A DNA stretch of 64,000 nt from Pontibacter kalidii (GTDB taxonomy: Bacteria > Bacteroidota > Bacteroidia > Cytophagales > Hymenobacteraceae). How positions within the stretch are numbered: position 1 is the first letter of the stretch; the number at the start of each line of letters is the position of its first letter. Positions 19,060 to 27,403 of the stretch are shown piece by piece. Where the stretch lies: NCBI RefSeq assembly GCF_026278245.1, contig NZ_CP111079.1:2916501-2980500 (forward strand), written 5' to 3'. The position numbers and the translations under genes were made by a program. The notes beneath the pieces are model-generated. The model searched no databases, was not told the DNA's origin, and saw nothing but the letters and a program-made list of their open reading frames with translations.

Positions 19060-19680
19060 TTTATCCTTTCGCTGGCGCGAGCTTGTAGCTCGTGCCTTTG
19101 TACTTTGGCTATACTCCCATAGCCACCGCTTCACGCAACTGGAGCCAAGCTATCCCTACTAGCTTCTGTTCATCCTCCAGACTTACAAGCCTACAGTTGC
19201 ACCTCCTGCTTTGGCTCCCTCTAGCCCGGGAGGGCTCGTCTTCCCGCATCGCGCTGTGTACATTTCCTTTGCTGTCGCAATTTCGCTAAAGCGAAACCGG
19301 AAATCTACAAGGCGCTCAACGGAAAGACTGGGTTCGGTTTTCGATAGCCACCGCTATTTGTCATCTCGACCTGTGGGAGAGATCTCTTTAGGATTCCAGA
19401 TAGAGCTCTCGCTTCGTTCGAGGTGACAGGGAGAGGGGCAAGTATGATTCCCCTCCTGGGAGGGGCTAGGGGTGGGTTATACTCTTGTAGGGACAGGTCG
19501 CGACCTGTCCGCGCAATGGCAGCAACTATGCAATTTATACTTTAGCAGGAGTAATTACAGGCTCCCCTCCTTAACCAAGGAGGGGCAGGGGTGGTTGGAC
19601 CCTGTAACGGGAAACTCCCTCCCCTACTTTTTGGGGAGAGCTGGGGAGCGGTGATCCCAGGTGAGAGGCAGGCGTGGCTG
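19060..19680. repeat. composite intergenic repeat island C (core copy at about 19170-19350)
   Basis: Between the divergent dnaG and phosphodiester-glycosidase genes (18937-19777). It has a variable-stem hairpin GCGAGCTTGTAGCTCG (19076-19091), the core element (19170-19350; shares the GCGCTGTGTACATTTCCTTT and TCTACAAGGCGCTCAAC blocks with copies A and B but lacks part of the middle), the 70-bp TGTCAT inverted repeat (19359-19428), a CCCCTCCTGGGAGGGG block, the GTCGCGAC-centred palindrome (19491-19510) and a CCCCTCCTTAACCAAGGAGGGG hairpin at about 19563-19585. This is the only core copy that does not lie 3' of a gene in the common orientation. Confidence 0.82.
19359..19428. repeat. 70-bp inverted repeat with TGTCATCTCGA ends, copy 2
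   Basis: This copy shares most of its bases with 5516-5585, again directly beside a core element. Differences occur in both arms, for example CTCGCTTCGTTCGAGG against CTCGCTCTGCTCGAGA, so the inner hairpin is kept while its sequence changes. Confidence 0.8.
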
Positions 19681-19777
19681 CATCGCTTCTCAAACAAAGT
19701 ATAAAATCAATGTTTAGCGTCTAAAGTATAGATAAAAGCTTATTTTTGAACTTATACTTTACATCCCCGATCACCCT

Positions 19778-22700
19778 ATGAAGAAATACGCTACTCCGCT
19801 TCAGCTACTTGCCTCGTTCATACTTATACTTCTCGCACCGGCCACTTGGGCGCAGAAACTAACCTGGGAGCCGCGGGAGGACCTCAACATCCTTCTACCG
19901 GCATCTATAAAGGTATATGAAACCAACGGCACGCTGAGCGACGGGGCACCACTCCGCGCCATGTATGCCCGGGTAGACCTGCGCGACAAAAACCTGAAGC
20001 TGCGGGCAGTTGGAGATCCAACTAATCGGCAAACCACGCTCGAGCATTACCAGGACCACAACGCGATACTGGCCATCAACGGCGGGTACTTTGCCGCGAC
20101 AAGGTCGGTAAGCCTCTATATTTCTGACGGAGAACTAAAGGAGCCAGGCGTTTTCAAGTCGAAGAGCGGCGTGATCACCCGTGGCGCCTTCGGCATGGTT
20201 AACGGCCGGCCCGAGATCACCTGGACGCACAGCCCGCTGGAGAATTTGATTTACCAGTATAGCCAGCCTAACCGGCCGGGGCAGCCTGACCCAACTGCCA
20301 AGTCAGGAAAGCTGTGGCTTCCAAACCAGGCTGTGGGCGGCGGCCCGATGCTCGTGAAAGAGGGCAAGTTAGTGGATGTGGGAACGGTAGAAGGTTTTGG
20401 CGCAGGGCATTTGGCCCGAAACCCGCGTACGGCCATCGGGTACCTTGATGCCCATACTTTAGTGATGGCAGTGGTAGACGGACGCCAGGGTGCCAGTGCC
20501 GGGGTGACCATCCTGGAACTGGCCAAGCTCATGCACGACCTTGGCTGTGTGGATGCGGTGAACCTGGACGGTGGGGGTTCCTCCGCCATGGTGGCAGCCG
20601 ACGAAGTAGTTAATATTCCGACAGATGTGCCGAACGGCAACCGCAACAGCCTCCGCAAAAACGCCAATGCCCTGGTGCTGACCGAGCAGCAGGCAAAGCC
20701 CAAACGCGACATCACCTACATCGACACCGACAGCGAGCATTACACCGAGTACGGCCTCTGGCGCCACACCAACCACGCCAGCTTCTATGGCACTACCCTT
20801 TCGCGCCACGCCTCTGCCGGAAGCGCCTACAACAAGGCAACGTATGACTTCAAAAGTATAGCCAAGGGCAAATACCAGCTCGCGGCCTGGTGGACGGTGG
20901 ACACCAGTAGCAATGCCCGAAATGTACCTTACGTGCTGCATCACAGCGGCAAAACCGATACGCTGTATATAAACCAGAAAACCTACGCCACCAGTGGCCG
21001 CTGGAACGTGCTGGGCAATTTTATACTCGGCCCCGGCGATCACCTGGAGCTCTTGGGACGGGGCGAGGGCAAAAAAGTAGTAGCTGATGCCGTGCGCCTG
21101 GTGGCCATTGAAAAGTATCCTGAGCTGCCCGCACGCCGCGGCGACCTGCGCCTGGCTGTGATCAGCGACCTAAACTCCGGCCTCGGCGCGGCCACCTACG
21201 AATGGCAGGTGGACAGCATCATGCAGCGCATCCCGCGTATCTGGCAGCCGGACCTGGTGGTTTGCGGCGGCGACATGGTGGCAGGCCAGGGTGTATCGGA
21301 GGCAGAGACGCTGCAGAAAATGTGGCGTGGGTTTGACAAGCACATCGCCACCCCGCTGCGCAAGGCCAACATCCCGTTTGCCTTTACGCTCGGCAATCAC
21401 GACGGCTCCCGCTCCTTTGCCGTAGAGCGCAACGCGGCCGGTACCTACTGGACCAAGCCCGGGCACCTGCCCAACCTGACGTTCATCGACAAGAGCCATT
21501 TCCCCTACTACTACTCGTTCGTGCACGGAGAGGCTTTTTTTGTTTCCTGGGAGGCTTCCTCACCGGAAATCACCGAGGAAAACATGCGCTGGATGGAGAC
21601 CCAGTTTGCCAGACCGGAAGCACAGCGAGCGAAGTATAGATTTGTGCTAGGGCACATGCCGCTCTACGGTGTGGCGCAAGAGCGCGACTCCAAAGGTAAC
21701 CTGCTTAACAACCCGGAGAAGCTGCAACAGCTGCTAGAAAAATATAGGGTGCACACCTACATCAGCGGGCATCAGCATGCTTACTACCCAGGCAAGCGCG
21801 GCCAGTTGGAGTTGCTGAATGCCGGTGCAGCTGGTTCCGGCCCGCGCTCCTGGCTTACGCTGGAGAAAGCCCCTGTAAACACCGTCACGCTGGTTGATAT
21901 CTTCTACGACCAGGACACGCTCATCTACACTACCTACGATATTGGCAAAGAAGCCTCGCAAGACATGGTAGTGTTTGACGAGAAGGTGCTGCCACAGTTC
22001 ATCGAGAGTGTGAACGGCTATCTCATCCGCCGCGATGTACGAATATCTACCCAAGCCTCCGGCACGTTCTCCGCTTTCCACCAACCTAGTGCTCAACAGG
22101 CAGCCGGCACAGGCTCAGCACAAGTGCAGGTGCGTGATGGTAAGGTAAATATTACGGGGGAATTCAGCGGGCTGCAGGAAAAAGTAGCCACCATTGCCCT
22201 TTACCGTGGTCGGCATACAGAGCCGGGCGAAGAGATGCTGCCGATGAAGGTGAGATCCAGGAACAAGCGCAAAGGCAGCTTCAGCGGAAGTATAGCTATG
22301 CCTGCCGGCTTCGACAAACTGCTATCGGTGGGGGCCTTCCACATCCGCATTAAAACAGACAAAAACCCGGACGGCGAACTAAGGGCGCAGCTTTACCCGG
22401 CTGCCAACCAGGCCCCTGCGGCCGTGGCCGTGAGCTCCCACAACAACCGCAACGTGTACGCCGTTCGCGATACGGAGGCGCTCTACAGCGTGAAGTGGGA
22501 AAAAGCCGTTGACCCGGATGGCGATTTCGTGTCCTATACTTACCAACTGGCTACCGACTCCTCTTTCCAAAACCTGTTGTGGCACAAGAGCACTGGCCGT
22601 GTGGCAAGTGTGAAACTCCGCGAGCAAGACTGGTATGCGCTGCTGCAAAAAGCTGCCGAGGGCGAGGCCGTCAATTTCTTCCACCGTATCATCGTCTCCG

Positions 22701-23725
22701 ATGGCAAGCACATTGTCCACGGTCCGGCACAGGCGTTTAGGCTCATGAAGAGCAACGAGCCGCTGGAGGACTTCGTGGAGGTGCCGGCTCCGAAGTATAA
22801 GTTTGAGGGCAAAATAGCCGAAGGCGCCGGCTACGGAGCCAAGTGGGACAAGCAGGGCAAGCTTTGGCTGGCTAGCTACAACGGCACGCTGCACATCCAG
22901 AACCCGGACGGCACCCCTGCCTCTTTCTCCCCCCTGGAAAAAGTGCGTATCAACGGGGAGGAGTATACTCTGAGAACGATCGGCGGGATAAGCGTAGATG
23001 CTGACGGCAACATCCTGGTAGCGCGCAACAGGCATTTACTGAAGCTTGATGCCGCGACCGGCGAAGGGATAGCCGCCTGGGAAGTGCCTGCCGGTGGTAG
23101 GGCCATCACCTCGCCCCGTGTAAACGACAAAGGCGAGATCTATGCCATGTCGTTGTTCGGCGAGGACCCGAACTATGTATTGAAGCAGAGCGAGAAGGCG
23201 CCGCATACGTTAGAACTGATACGTACCCTTGCCTTGCCCGAGCGCATCCTGGCCCGCGAGTTTGCGATGACACCCGATGGAAAAACGCTCTACTTCCCGA
23301 ACTCCGGAAGCCCCTACATACAAGTATACACCAGCCAGGATGGCATAACGTATAAGCAGCAGGAGAACATCACCAGTATAGCTGCCGGATGCAACGCCAT
23401 CGAGGTGGGCCCCAACAATACCCTCTGGGCCGCCGTGCGCCCCAGCGGCGTAGTGCCGGCCACCTTCCACTTCCGTGATGAGCAAAGCAAGAAAATGTGG
23501 ACACTGGAACTGCCTGAGCTAGACGGGGCCGAAGCCCGTGGACTAGGTGTATCTGCCTCCGGCGACACCCTCATTTTCTGCAGCTGGGACAAAGGAGGCG
23601 GGTTTTACAGGTATGTGCTGGAGCCAGAAAGTGAGGCTGCAACTGTTGATGAAGCTACTGAGGAAGTACAAAGTATAAATGCTACTGCACCCAAGGCAGA
23701 GGGGCGAAAGCGTAAGAAAAAGTGA
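19778..23725 (+). CDS. secreted multidomain protein: phosphodiester glycosidase, golvesin-like domain, metallophosphatase, CHRD and propeller
   Basis: 1315 residues with a signal peptide (ends about residue 25, TWAQ). Domains in order: a phosphodiester glycosidase (NAGPA-like) at about 30-310 with LAINGGYFAATRS and NLDGGGSSAM; a golvesin/carbohydrate-binding-like beta domain (about 313-450) beginning YIDTDSEHYTEYG; a calcineurin-like metallophosphatase (about 455-735) with its five motifs VISDLN, GGDMV, GNHDG, GHMPLYG and GHQHAYY; a CHRD domain (about 746-872) ending GELRAQLYP; a fibronectin-like segment (about 890-985, DPDGDFVSYTYQL); and a beta-propeller (about 1000-1290). The tail is basic (EGRKRKKK). 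The first domain removes covering sugars from phosphodiesters and the third hydrolyses phosphoesters, so it may strip and recycle phosphate from surface polymers. Domain calls are from motifs; the joint function is inference. AGTATA occurs repeatedly as Ser-Ile codons. Confidence 0.88.
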   Translation: MKKYATPLQLLASFILILLAPATWAQKLTWEPREDLNILLPASIKVYETNGTLSDGAPLRAMYARVDLRDKNLKLRAVGDPTNRQTTLEHYQDHNAILAINGGYFAATRSVSLYISDGELKEPGVFKSKSGVITRGAFGMVNGRPEITWTHSPLENLIYQYSQPNRPGQPDPTAKSGKLWLPNQAVGGGPMLVKEGKLVDVGTVEGFGAGHLARNPRTAIGYLDAHTLVMAVVDGRQGASAGVTILELAKLMHDLGCVDAVNLDGGGSSAMVAADEVVNIPTDVPNGNRNSLRKNANALVLTEQQAKPKRDITYIDTDSEHYTEYGLWRHTNHASFYGTTLSRHASAGSAYNKATYDFKSIAKGKYQLAAWWTVDTSSNARNVPYVLHHSGKTDTLYINQKTYATSGRWNVLGNFILGPGDHLELLGRGEGKKVVADAVRLVAIEKYPELPARRGDLRLAVISDLNSGLGAATYEWQVDSIMQRIPRIWQPDLVVCGGDMVAGQGVSEAETLQKMWRGFDKHIATPLRKANIPFAFTLGNHDGSRSFAVERNAAGTYWTKPGHLPNLTFIDKSHFPYYYSFVHGEAFFVSWEASSPEITEENMRWMETQFARPEAQRAKYRFVLGHMPLYGVAQERDSKGNLLNNPEKLQQLLEKYRVHTYISGHQHAYYPGKRGQLELLNAGAAGSGPRSWLTLEKAPVNTVTLVDIFYDQDTLIYTTYDIGKEASQDMVVFDEKVLPQFIESVNGYLIRRDVRISTQASGTFSAFHQPSAQQAAGTGSAQVQVRDGKVNITGEFSGLQEKVATIALYRGRHTEPGEEMLPMKVRSRNKRKGSFSGSIAMPAGFDKLLSVGAFHIRIKTDKNPDGELRAQLYPAANQAPAAVAVSSHNNRNVYAVRDTEALYSVKWEKAVDPDGDFVSYTYQLATDSSFQNLLWHKSTGRVASVKLREQDWYALLQKAAEGEAVNFFHRIIVSDGKHIVHGPAQAFRLMKSNEPLEDFVEVPAPKYKFEGKIAEGAGYGAKWDKQGKLWLASYNGTLHIQNPDGTPASFSPLEKVRINGEEYTLRTIGGISVDADGNILVARNRHLLKLDAATGEGIAAWEVPAGGRAITSPRVNDKGEIYAMSLFGEDPNYVLKQSEKAPHTLELIRTLALPERILAREFAMTPDGKTLYFPNSGSPYIQVYTSQDGITYKQQENITSIAAGCNAIEVGPNNTLWAAVRPSGVVPATFHFRDEQSKKMWTLELPELDGAEARGLGVSASGDTLIFCSWDKGGGFYRYVLEPESEAATVDEATEEVQSINATAPKAEGRKRKKK

Positions 23726-23739
23726 GGAGTTTTAGTGCT

Positions 23740-24530
23740 GTAGTACCGGTCCAACCACCTCTGTCCCTCATCACCTCACCCCAACCCTCTCCTAAGAACA
23801 GGAGAGGGAGCTTTCCTTTATAGGGTCCAACCACCCCTACCCCTCCTAAACCGAGGAGGGGAGCCTGTAACGGCTTTAGCCAAAGTATAAGTTTCATAGC
23901 CGCTGTTCTCGCGCGGAAAGGTCGCGACCTGTCCCTACAAAGTCTAAACCCACCCCTAACCCCTCCGAGGAGGGGAATTCTGTAGCACCGGGCCCAACCA
24001 CCCCTGCCCCTCCTTATCCAAGGAGGGGAGCTCGGTTCAAGCCCTGTCAGCAGCAGCTATCGAAATGATACCCAGTCCTTGGGTTGAGCGCCTTCTATTG
24101 ATGCGGTGCTGAGCTTGCTCAGCAGCCCGGAGCGGCAGCGAGGAGCAGCTTCAATAGACAGCGCGATGCCAAAGGACGAGCCCTCTCGGGCTTGAGAGCA
24201 CCAAAGCCAGAAATGAAACTATAGGCTTGTGGGGCTGAAGGATCAGCGGTCGCTAGATAGGATAGCTTGTTTCAAGCTGAAGGAAGCAGAGGCTAAGGGA
24301 GCAAAGCTGTAGCAAGTATGGCTTTTCAAGCCACCCGGATTACAAATCCGAGAGTATAATAAGGCACGGGTTGCAAACCCGCGCCAGCGGATGCTTGAGA
24401 GCAGAAAGTAAATTATGCAACTGTAGGCTTGTAAGACTGAGGATGAACAAGTGCTAGTAAGGATGGCCTGTGTCAAGTTATAGGGAACAACGACTAAGAA
24501 AGTATAAGAATAGCCAATCGAGTATAAAGT
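23740..24530. repeat. composite intergenic repeat island D (core copy reversed, about 24057-24290)
   Basis: Gap 23726-24556 between convergent genes. Left to right: CCCTCTCC / GGAGAGGG hairpin (about 23782-23810), CCCCTCCTAAACCGAGGAGGGG (about 23840-23862), GTCGCGAC-centred palindrome with one mismatch (23915-23934), two further CCCCTCC hairpins, the core element in reverse orientation (24057-24290), then variable-stem hairpins GGCTTTTCAAGCC (24320-24332), CGGATTACAAATCCG (24336-24350) and CACGGGTTGCAAACCCG (24365-24381). In the core, the middle section found in A-C is replaced by a different foldable insert with TCTATTG / CAATAGA ends. It lies 3' of the 1315-residue gene. Confidence 0.85.
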
Positions 24531-24556
24531 ATGGCCCTACAACCTACCGCCAATCA

Positions 24557-25093
24557 TCAACTGGAAAGCAACCCCTCATACAACCTGTAATTCTCCTCAT
24601 CAAAACACACAAATACCACCCGCTTTATGCTTGTGTTGTGCTCCTGCAAGTATGATTTTACCGTCTCCACCGCCACTTTCGCGGCTTTATCCTTTGGATA
24701 ACCATACACCCCCGTGCTGATGTTGGGAAAAGCTATACTTTCCACACTATTCTCCCCGGCCAACCTGAGGCTGTTGCGGTAGCAGTTGGCCAGCAACTCC
24801 GGCTCGCCTTTGCGTCCGCCGTTCCAAACGGGGCCTACAGTATGGATGACATACCTGGCAGGTAGGTTTCCGGCTGTCGTGATCACGGCCTCTCCGGTGG
24901 GGCAGCCGCCCTGTCGCGCCCGGATCTGCTTGCACTCCTCCAGAATAGCCGGGCCGCCGGCGCGGTGGATGGCACCATCCACACCTCCGCCGCCCAGAAG
25001 GCTGTTATTGGCCGCATTCACCACGGCACCTACCTCTACCTTTGTAATATCGCCTTGCCGTACTTCTATCGCTGTTTCTCTCATAGTATACAT
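24557..25093 (-). CDS. macro domain protein, probable O-acetyl-ADP-ribose deacetylase
   Basis: 178 residues, essentially one macro domain. Signature segments: [36 protein letters not shown] (ADP-ribose-binding loop 1), [23 protein letters not shown], and [17 protein letters not shown] (loop 2). The full set of conserved Asn, Asp and Gly residues fits the MacroD/YmdB group, which removes acetyl from O-acetyl-ADP-ribose or ADP-ribose from proteins. The ATG at 25093 has GGAAG six bases upstream, favouring it over the ATG nine bases later. It appears monocistronic and is divergent from mrp. No sirtuin or toxin gene is beside it, so there is no context for a specific role. Confidence 0.94.
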   Translation of the reverse strand: MYTMRETAIEVRQGDITKVEVGAVVNAANNSLLGGGGVDGAIHRAGGPAILEECKQIRARQGGCPTGEAVITTAGNLPARYVIHTVGPVWNGGRKGEPELLANCYRNSLRLAGENSVESIAFPNISTGVYGYPKDKAAKVAVETVKSYLQEHNTSIKRVVFVCFDEENYRLYEGLLSS

Positions 25094-25268
25094 ACTTTAC
25101 TTCCGGTGCTCATACGCAGCAAACGGCGTCTGTACTTTTACCTGCTGCAAACACTCTATTTCCAAATCTTCTAATTTCCACATCTACAAGTCTCCCTCCC
25201 TAAAACTATTACCAGCTTATACTTGTTGCATGAGTAAAGTTTGCCTTTTCAGGAGGAAGATTTGTTCG

Positions 25269-25276
25269 TACCTTTG
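25269..25276 (+). promoter_or_regulatory. candidate -7 box for mrp-nifU
   Basis: TACCTTTG matches TAnnTTTG and lies 22 bases before the mrp ATG. A TTTG at 25240-25243 is about 25 bases upstream, longer than the usual 19-21 spacing, so the -33 assignment is uncertain. Confidence 0.45.
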
Positions 25277-25298
25277 CAGGGCATTCGCAAACAATACT

Positions 25299-26402
25299 AT
25301 GGCTATCACAAAAGAAGATATACTAAAAGCCCTCAGCTATGTGGAGGAGCCGGACCTGGGCAAGGACCTGGTGACGCTCAACATGATAGAGGATGTGCAG
25401 GTGGATGGTAAAAACGTCAGTTTCACGGTGATCCTGACCACGCCAGCCTGCCCGCTAAAAGACCTGATCCGCAACGCCTGCGTGAACGCCATCCACGCGA
25501 TGGTGGATAAAGAAGCAGACGTAACGGTGAACATGACCTCGCGCGTTACTTCCGGTCGTGGCGACACCTCCGAGGTGCTGCGTGGCGTGAAGAATATCAT
25601 CGCCGTTGCCTCTGGTAAAGGCGGTGTAGGCAAGTCTACCGTTACCTCTAACCTGGCTATTGCGCTGGCCGAGAGCGGCGCCCGCGTCGGCCTGATCGAT
25701 GCGGACATTTCCGGCCCTTCCATCCCGACGATGTTTGGTGTGGAGCAGGAGCGCCCGTACATGGTACAGGGAGACCATGGCAAGAACTACATCCAGCCGG
25801 TAGAAAAGTACGGCGTCAAAATGATGTCGATCGGCTTCCTGACACCAGCCGATGGCGCGGTGGTTTGGAGAGGCCCGATGGCCAGTTCTGCGCTACGCCA
25901 GTTTATCTCTGACGTGGAATGGGGCGAGCTGGACTACCTGTTGCTGGACCTTCCTCCGGGAACCTCCGACATACACCTGACGATGGTGCAGGCCCTGCCG
26001 GTAACCGGTGCGGTGATCGTGACCACGCCGCAAAAAGTAGCCCTGGCAGATGCCGTGCGCGGTGTGCAGATGTTCCGACAGCCGCAGATTAACGTGCCTG
26101 TGCTGGGCATTGTGGAAAATATGGCGTACTTTACACCTGCTGAGCTTCCGGAGAATAAATATTACATCTTTGGCCAGGGCGGCGGACAGTCGCTTGCCGA
26201 GAAGTTCAACGTAGCCCTGCTGGGCCAGGTGCCAATCGTGCAGAGCATCCGCGAGAGTGGCGACGAAGGAACTCCGGTGGTATTGCAGAACGATTCTCCG
26301 GCCAGCGGTGTTTTCAAAGAGTTGGCCCAGGCTGTAGCCCAGCAGGTGTCGCTGCGAAACGCCACCATGGCCAAAACAAAACCAGTAGAAATTAAAACCT
26401 AA
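25299..26402 (+). CDS. mrp: Mrp/ApbC/NBP35 family iron-sulfur carrier ATPase
   Basis: 367 residues from the ATG at 25299 (MAITKEDILKALSYVEEPDL). The first 90 residues are a MIP18/DUF59-like domain (LTTPACPLKDLIR). The ATPase follows with the deviant Walker A GKGGVGKST (about 106-114), LIDADISGPSIP, and the switch II region LLLDLPPGTSDIHLT. The family carries or inserts Fe-S clusters. The carrier CxxC seen in E. coli Mrp is missing; the equivalent region reads VENMAYFTPAELPENKYYIF. I believe this is common in Bacteroidota homologues. The nifU-like gene begins seven bases after its stop, which supports a joint Fe-S role. Confidence 0.94.
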   Translation: MAITKEDILKALSYVEEPDLGKDLVTLNMIEDVQVDGKNVSFTVILTTPACPLKDLIRNACVNAIHAMVDKEADVTVNMTSRVTSGRGDTSEVLRGVKNIIAVASGKGGVGKSTVTSNLAIALAESGARVGLIDADISGPSIPTMFGVEQERPYMVQGDHGKNYIQPVEKYGVKMMSIGFLTPADGAVVWRGPMASSALRQFISDVEWGELDYLLLDLPPGTSDIHLTMVQALPVTGAVIVTTPQKVALADAVRGVQMFRQPQINVPVLGIVENMAYFTPAELPENKYYIFGQGGGQSLAEKFNVALLGQVPIVQSIRESGDEGTPVVLQNDSPASGVFKELAQAVAQQVSLRNATMAKTKPVEIKT

Positions 26403-26409
26403 AGAATAA

Positions 26410-26679
26410 ATGGCAGCCATAAACGTAGATCAGGATTTCATGCTCCGCATCGAGTCGGCCCTTGACCAGATAAGACCTTATTTGGAGGCTGATGGCGGGA
26501 ACGTAAAAGTGCTGGAGGTAACAGACGAGATGGTGCTAAAACTCGAACTGCTGGGTGCCTGCGGCTCCTGCCCCATGTCTACCATGACACTGAAAGCAGG
26601 AGTAGAGCAGTCGGTGCTGCGTGCAGTCCCTGAGATTAAAGCCGTAGAAGCCATCAACATGACTCCTACCGAGCTGTAA
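26410..26679 (+). CDS. NifU C-terminal domain Fe-S scaffold protein
   Basis: 89 residues. The whole protein is a NifU C-terminal (Nfu-type) domain: IRPYLEADGGNVKVLEV, then GACGSCPMSTMTLKAGVE with the cluster-binding Cys51 and Cys54, and a VPEIKAVEAIN end. Such proteins hold a transient Fe-S cluster at a dimer interface and pass it to target enzymes. It is co-transcribed with mrp (seven-base gap) and the unit closes with a strong terminator. No SUF genes are visible in the window. Confidence 0.95.
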   Translation: MAAINVDQDFMLRIESALDQIRPYLEADGGNVKVLEVTDEMVLKLELLGACGSCPMSTMTLKAGVEQSVLRAVPEIKAVEAINMTPTEL

Positions 26680-26709
26680 AGTATAAGCTTACGTATTTAG
26701 AGTATACCG

Positions 26710-26748
26710 AAAGGTGTGGCTGCTGCTGTAGCCACACCTTTTTGTTTT
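26710..26748 (+). terminator. intrinsic terminator of mrp-nifU
   Basis: A perfect 12-bp stem AAAGGTGTGGCT / AGCCACACCTTT with an 8-base loop, followed by TTGTTTT. It lies 30 bases after the nifU stop. Confidence 0.92.
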
Positions 26749-26966
26749 GGTTCTTAGTGAAGAGATGCTACTGATGTATAAACAAAACATTTTTTAGGAA
26801 TCATACTTTGCTTCGCATCCGGAGCTTCGATTTAAGTTTTGTTGATGTCTTACTTGCAAAGAACATCGTTCTAAAGCTGGAAGCGCTTAACGTTGTTGGT
26901 TCCTTAAGCTGATCCTGATGCCCTTGCTGCGTGCTTTCACCAGCAAACAAAATAGCCGAAGTCTAA

Positions 26967-27219
26967 ATTGTTGGTGATAACACCAACAATGGCCGGATAG
27001 CTTGTGGCTCATACCTCATACTTCTGCCATACTTTGGTATTCATGTATTATCGGTTTTCAAGTATAAATCAGTTCTTCTCAAAGCCAGAGCCGTGTCATT
27101 CTGCAAAATAGCAGTATATGATGCGGGAGTCCATGCTAGTAACTGGCTATAGATTGGGCCTCTGGCCCAGTCGGGTTACAAACCCGACACCATAAGTAGG
27201 AAACGGGTTACAAACCCGC
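26967..27219. repeat. group of short hairpins in the nifU-fahA gap
   Basis: Gap 26749-27403 has no gene. ATTGTTGGTG / CACCAACAAT (26967-26990) is a perfect 10-bp stem with loop ATAA. Further right: TGGGCCTCTGGCCCA (about 27155-27170), GTCGGGTTACAAACCCGAC (about 27170-27188) and CGGGTTACAAACCCG (about 27203-27218). The last two belong to the variable-stem family seen at 16.3, 24.3 and 35.0 kb. The remainder is unremarkable AT-rich sequence with one AAGTATAAA at about 27060. Confidence 0.7.
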
Positions 27220-27364
27220 GCCAGCGAGAGGACAAGATAAGGCGGGAACGCTCGCGCCATCGTGAAGTTTAATGGAGAACTTAAGAGTCCCGCTCAATTC
27301 CGGCCAGGCAAGTATAAAATCAGGATTATCAGCTTAACCATTCTGAATCAGCAGCCGAAAAAGC

Positions 27365-27372
27365 TATATTTG
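27365..27372 (+). promoter_or_regulatory. candidate -7 box for the fumarylacetoacetase gene
   Basis: TATATTTG matches the TAnnTTTG consensus, 31 bases before the ATG at 27404, a typical distance. No clear -33 TTTG is present. Confidence 0.5.
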
Positions 27373-27403
27373 TACTACAAGCTAACCAGAACTAATCCAT
27401 ACC

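Noticed and set aside
26967..26990. ATTGTTGGTG hairpin as a terminator
   Set aside because: There is no T-run after it, and it is over 200 bases beyond the real terminator of mrp-nifU.
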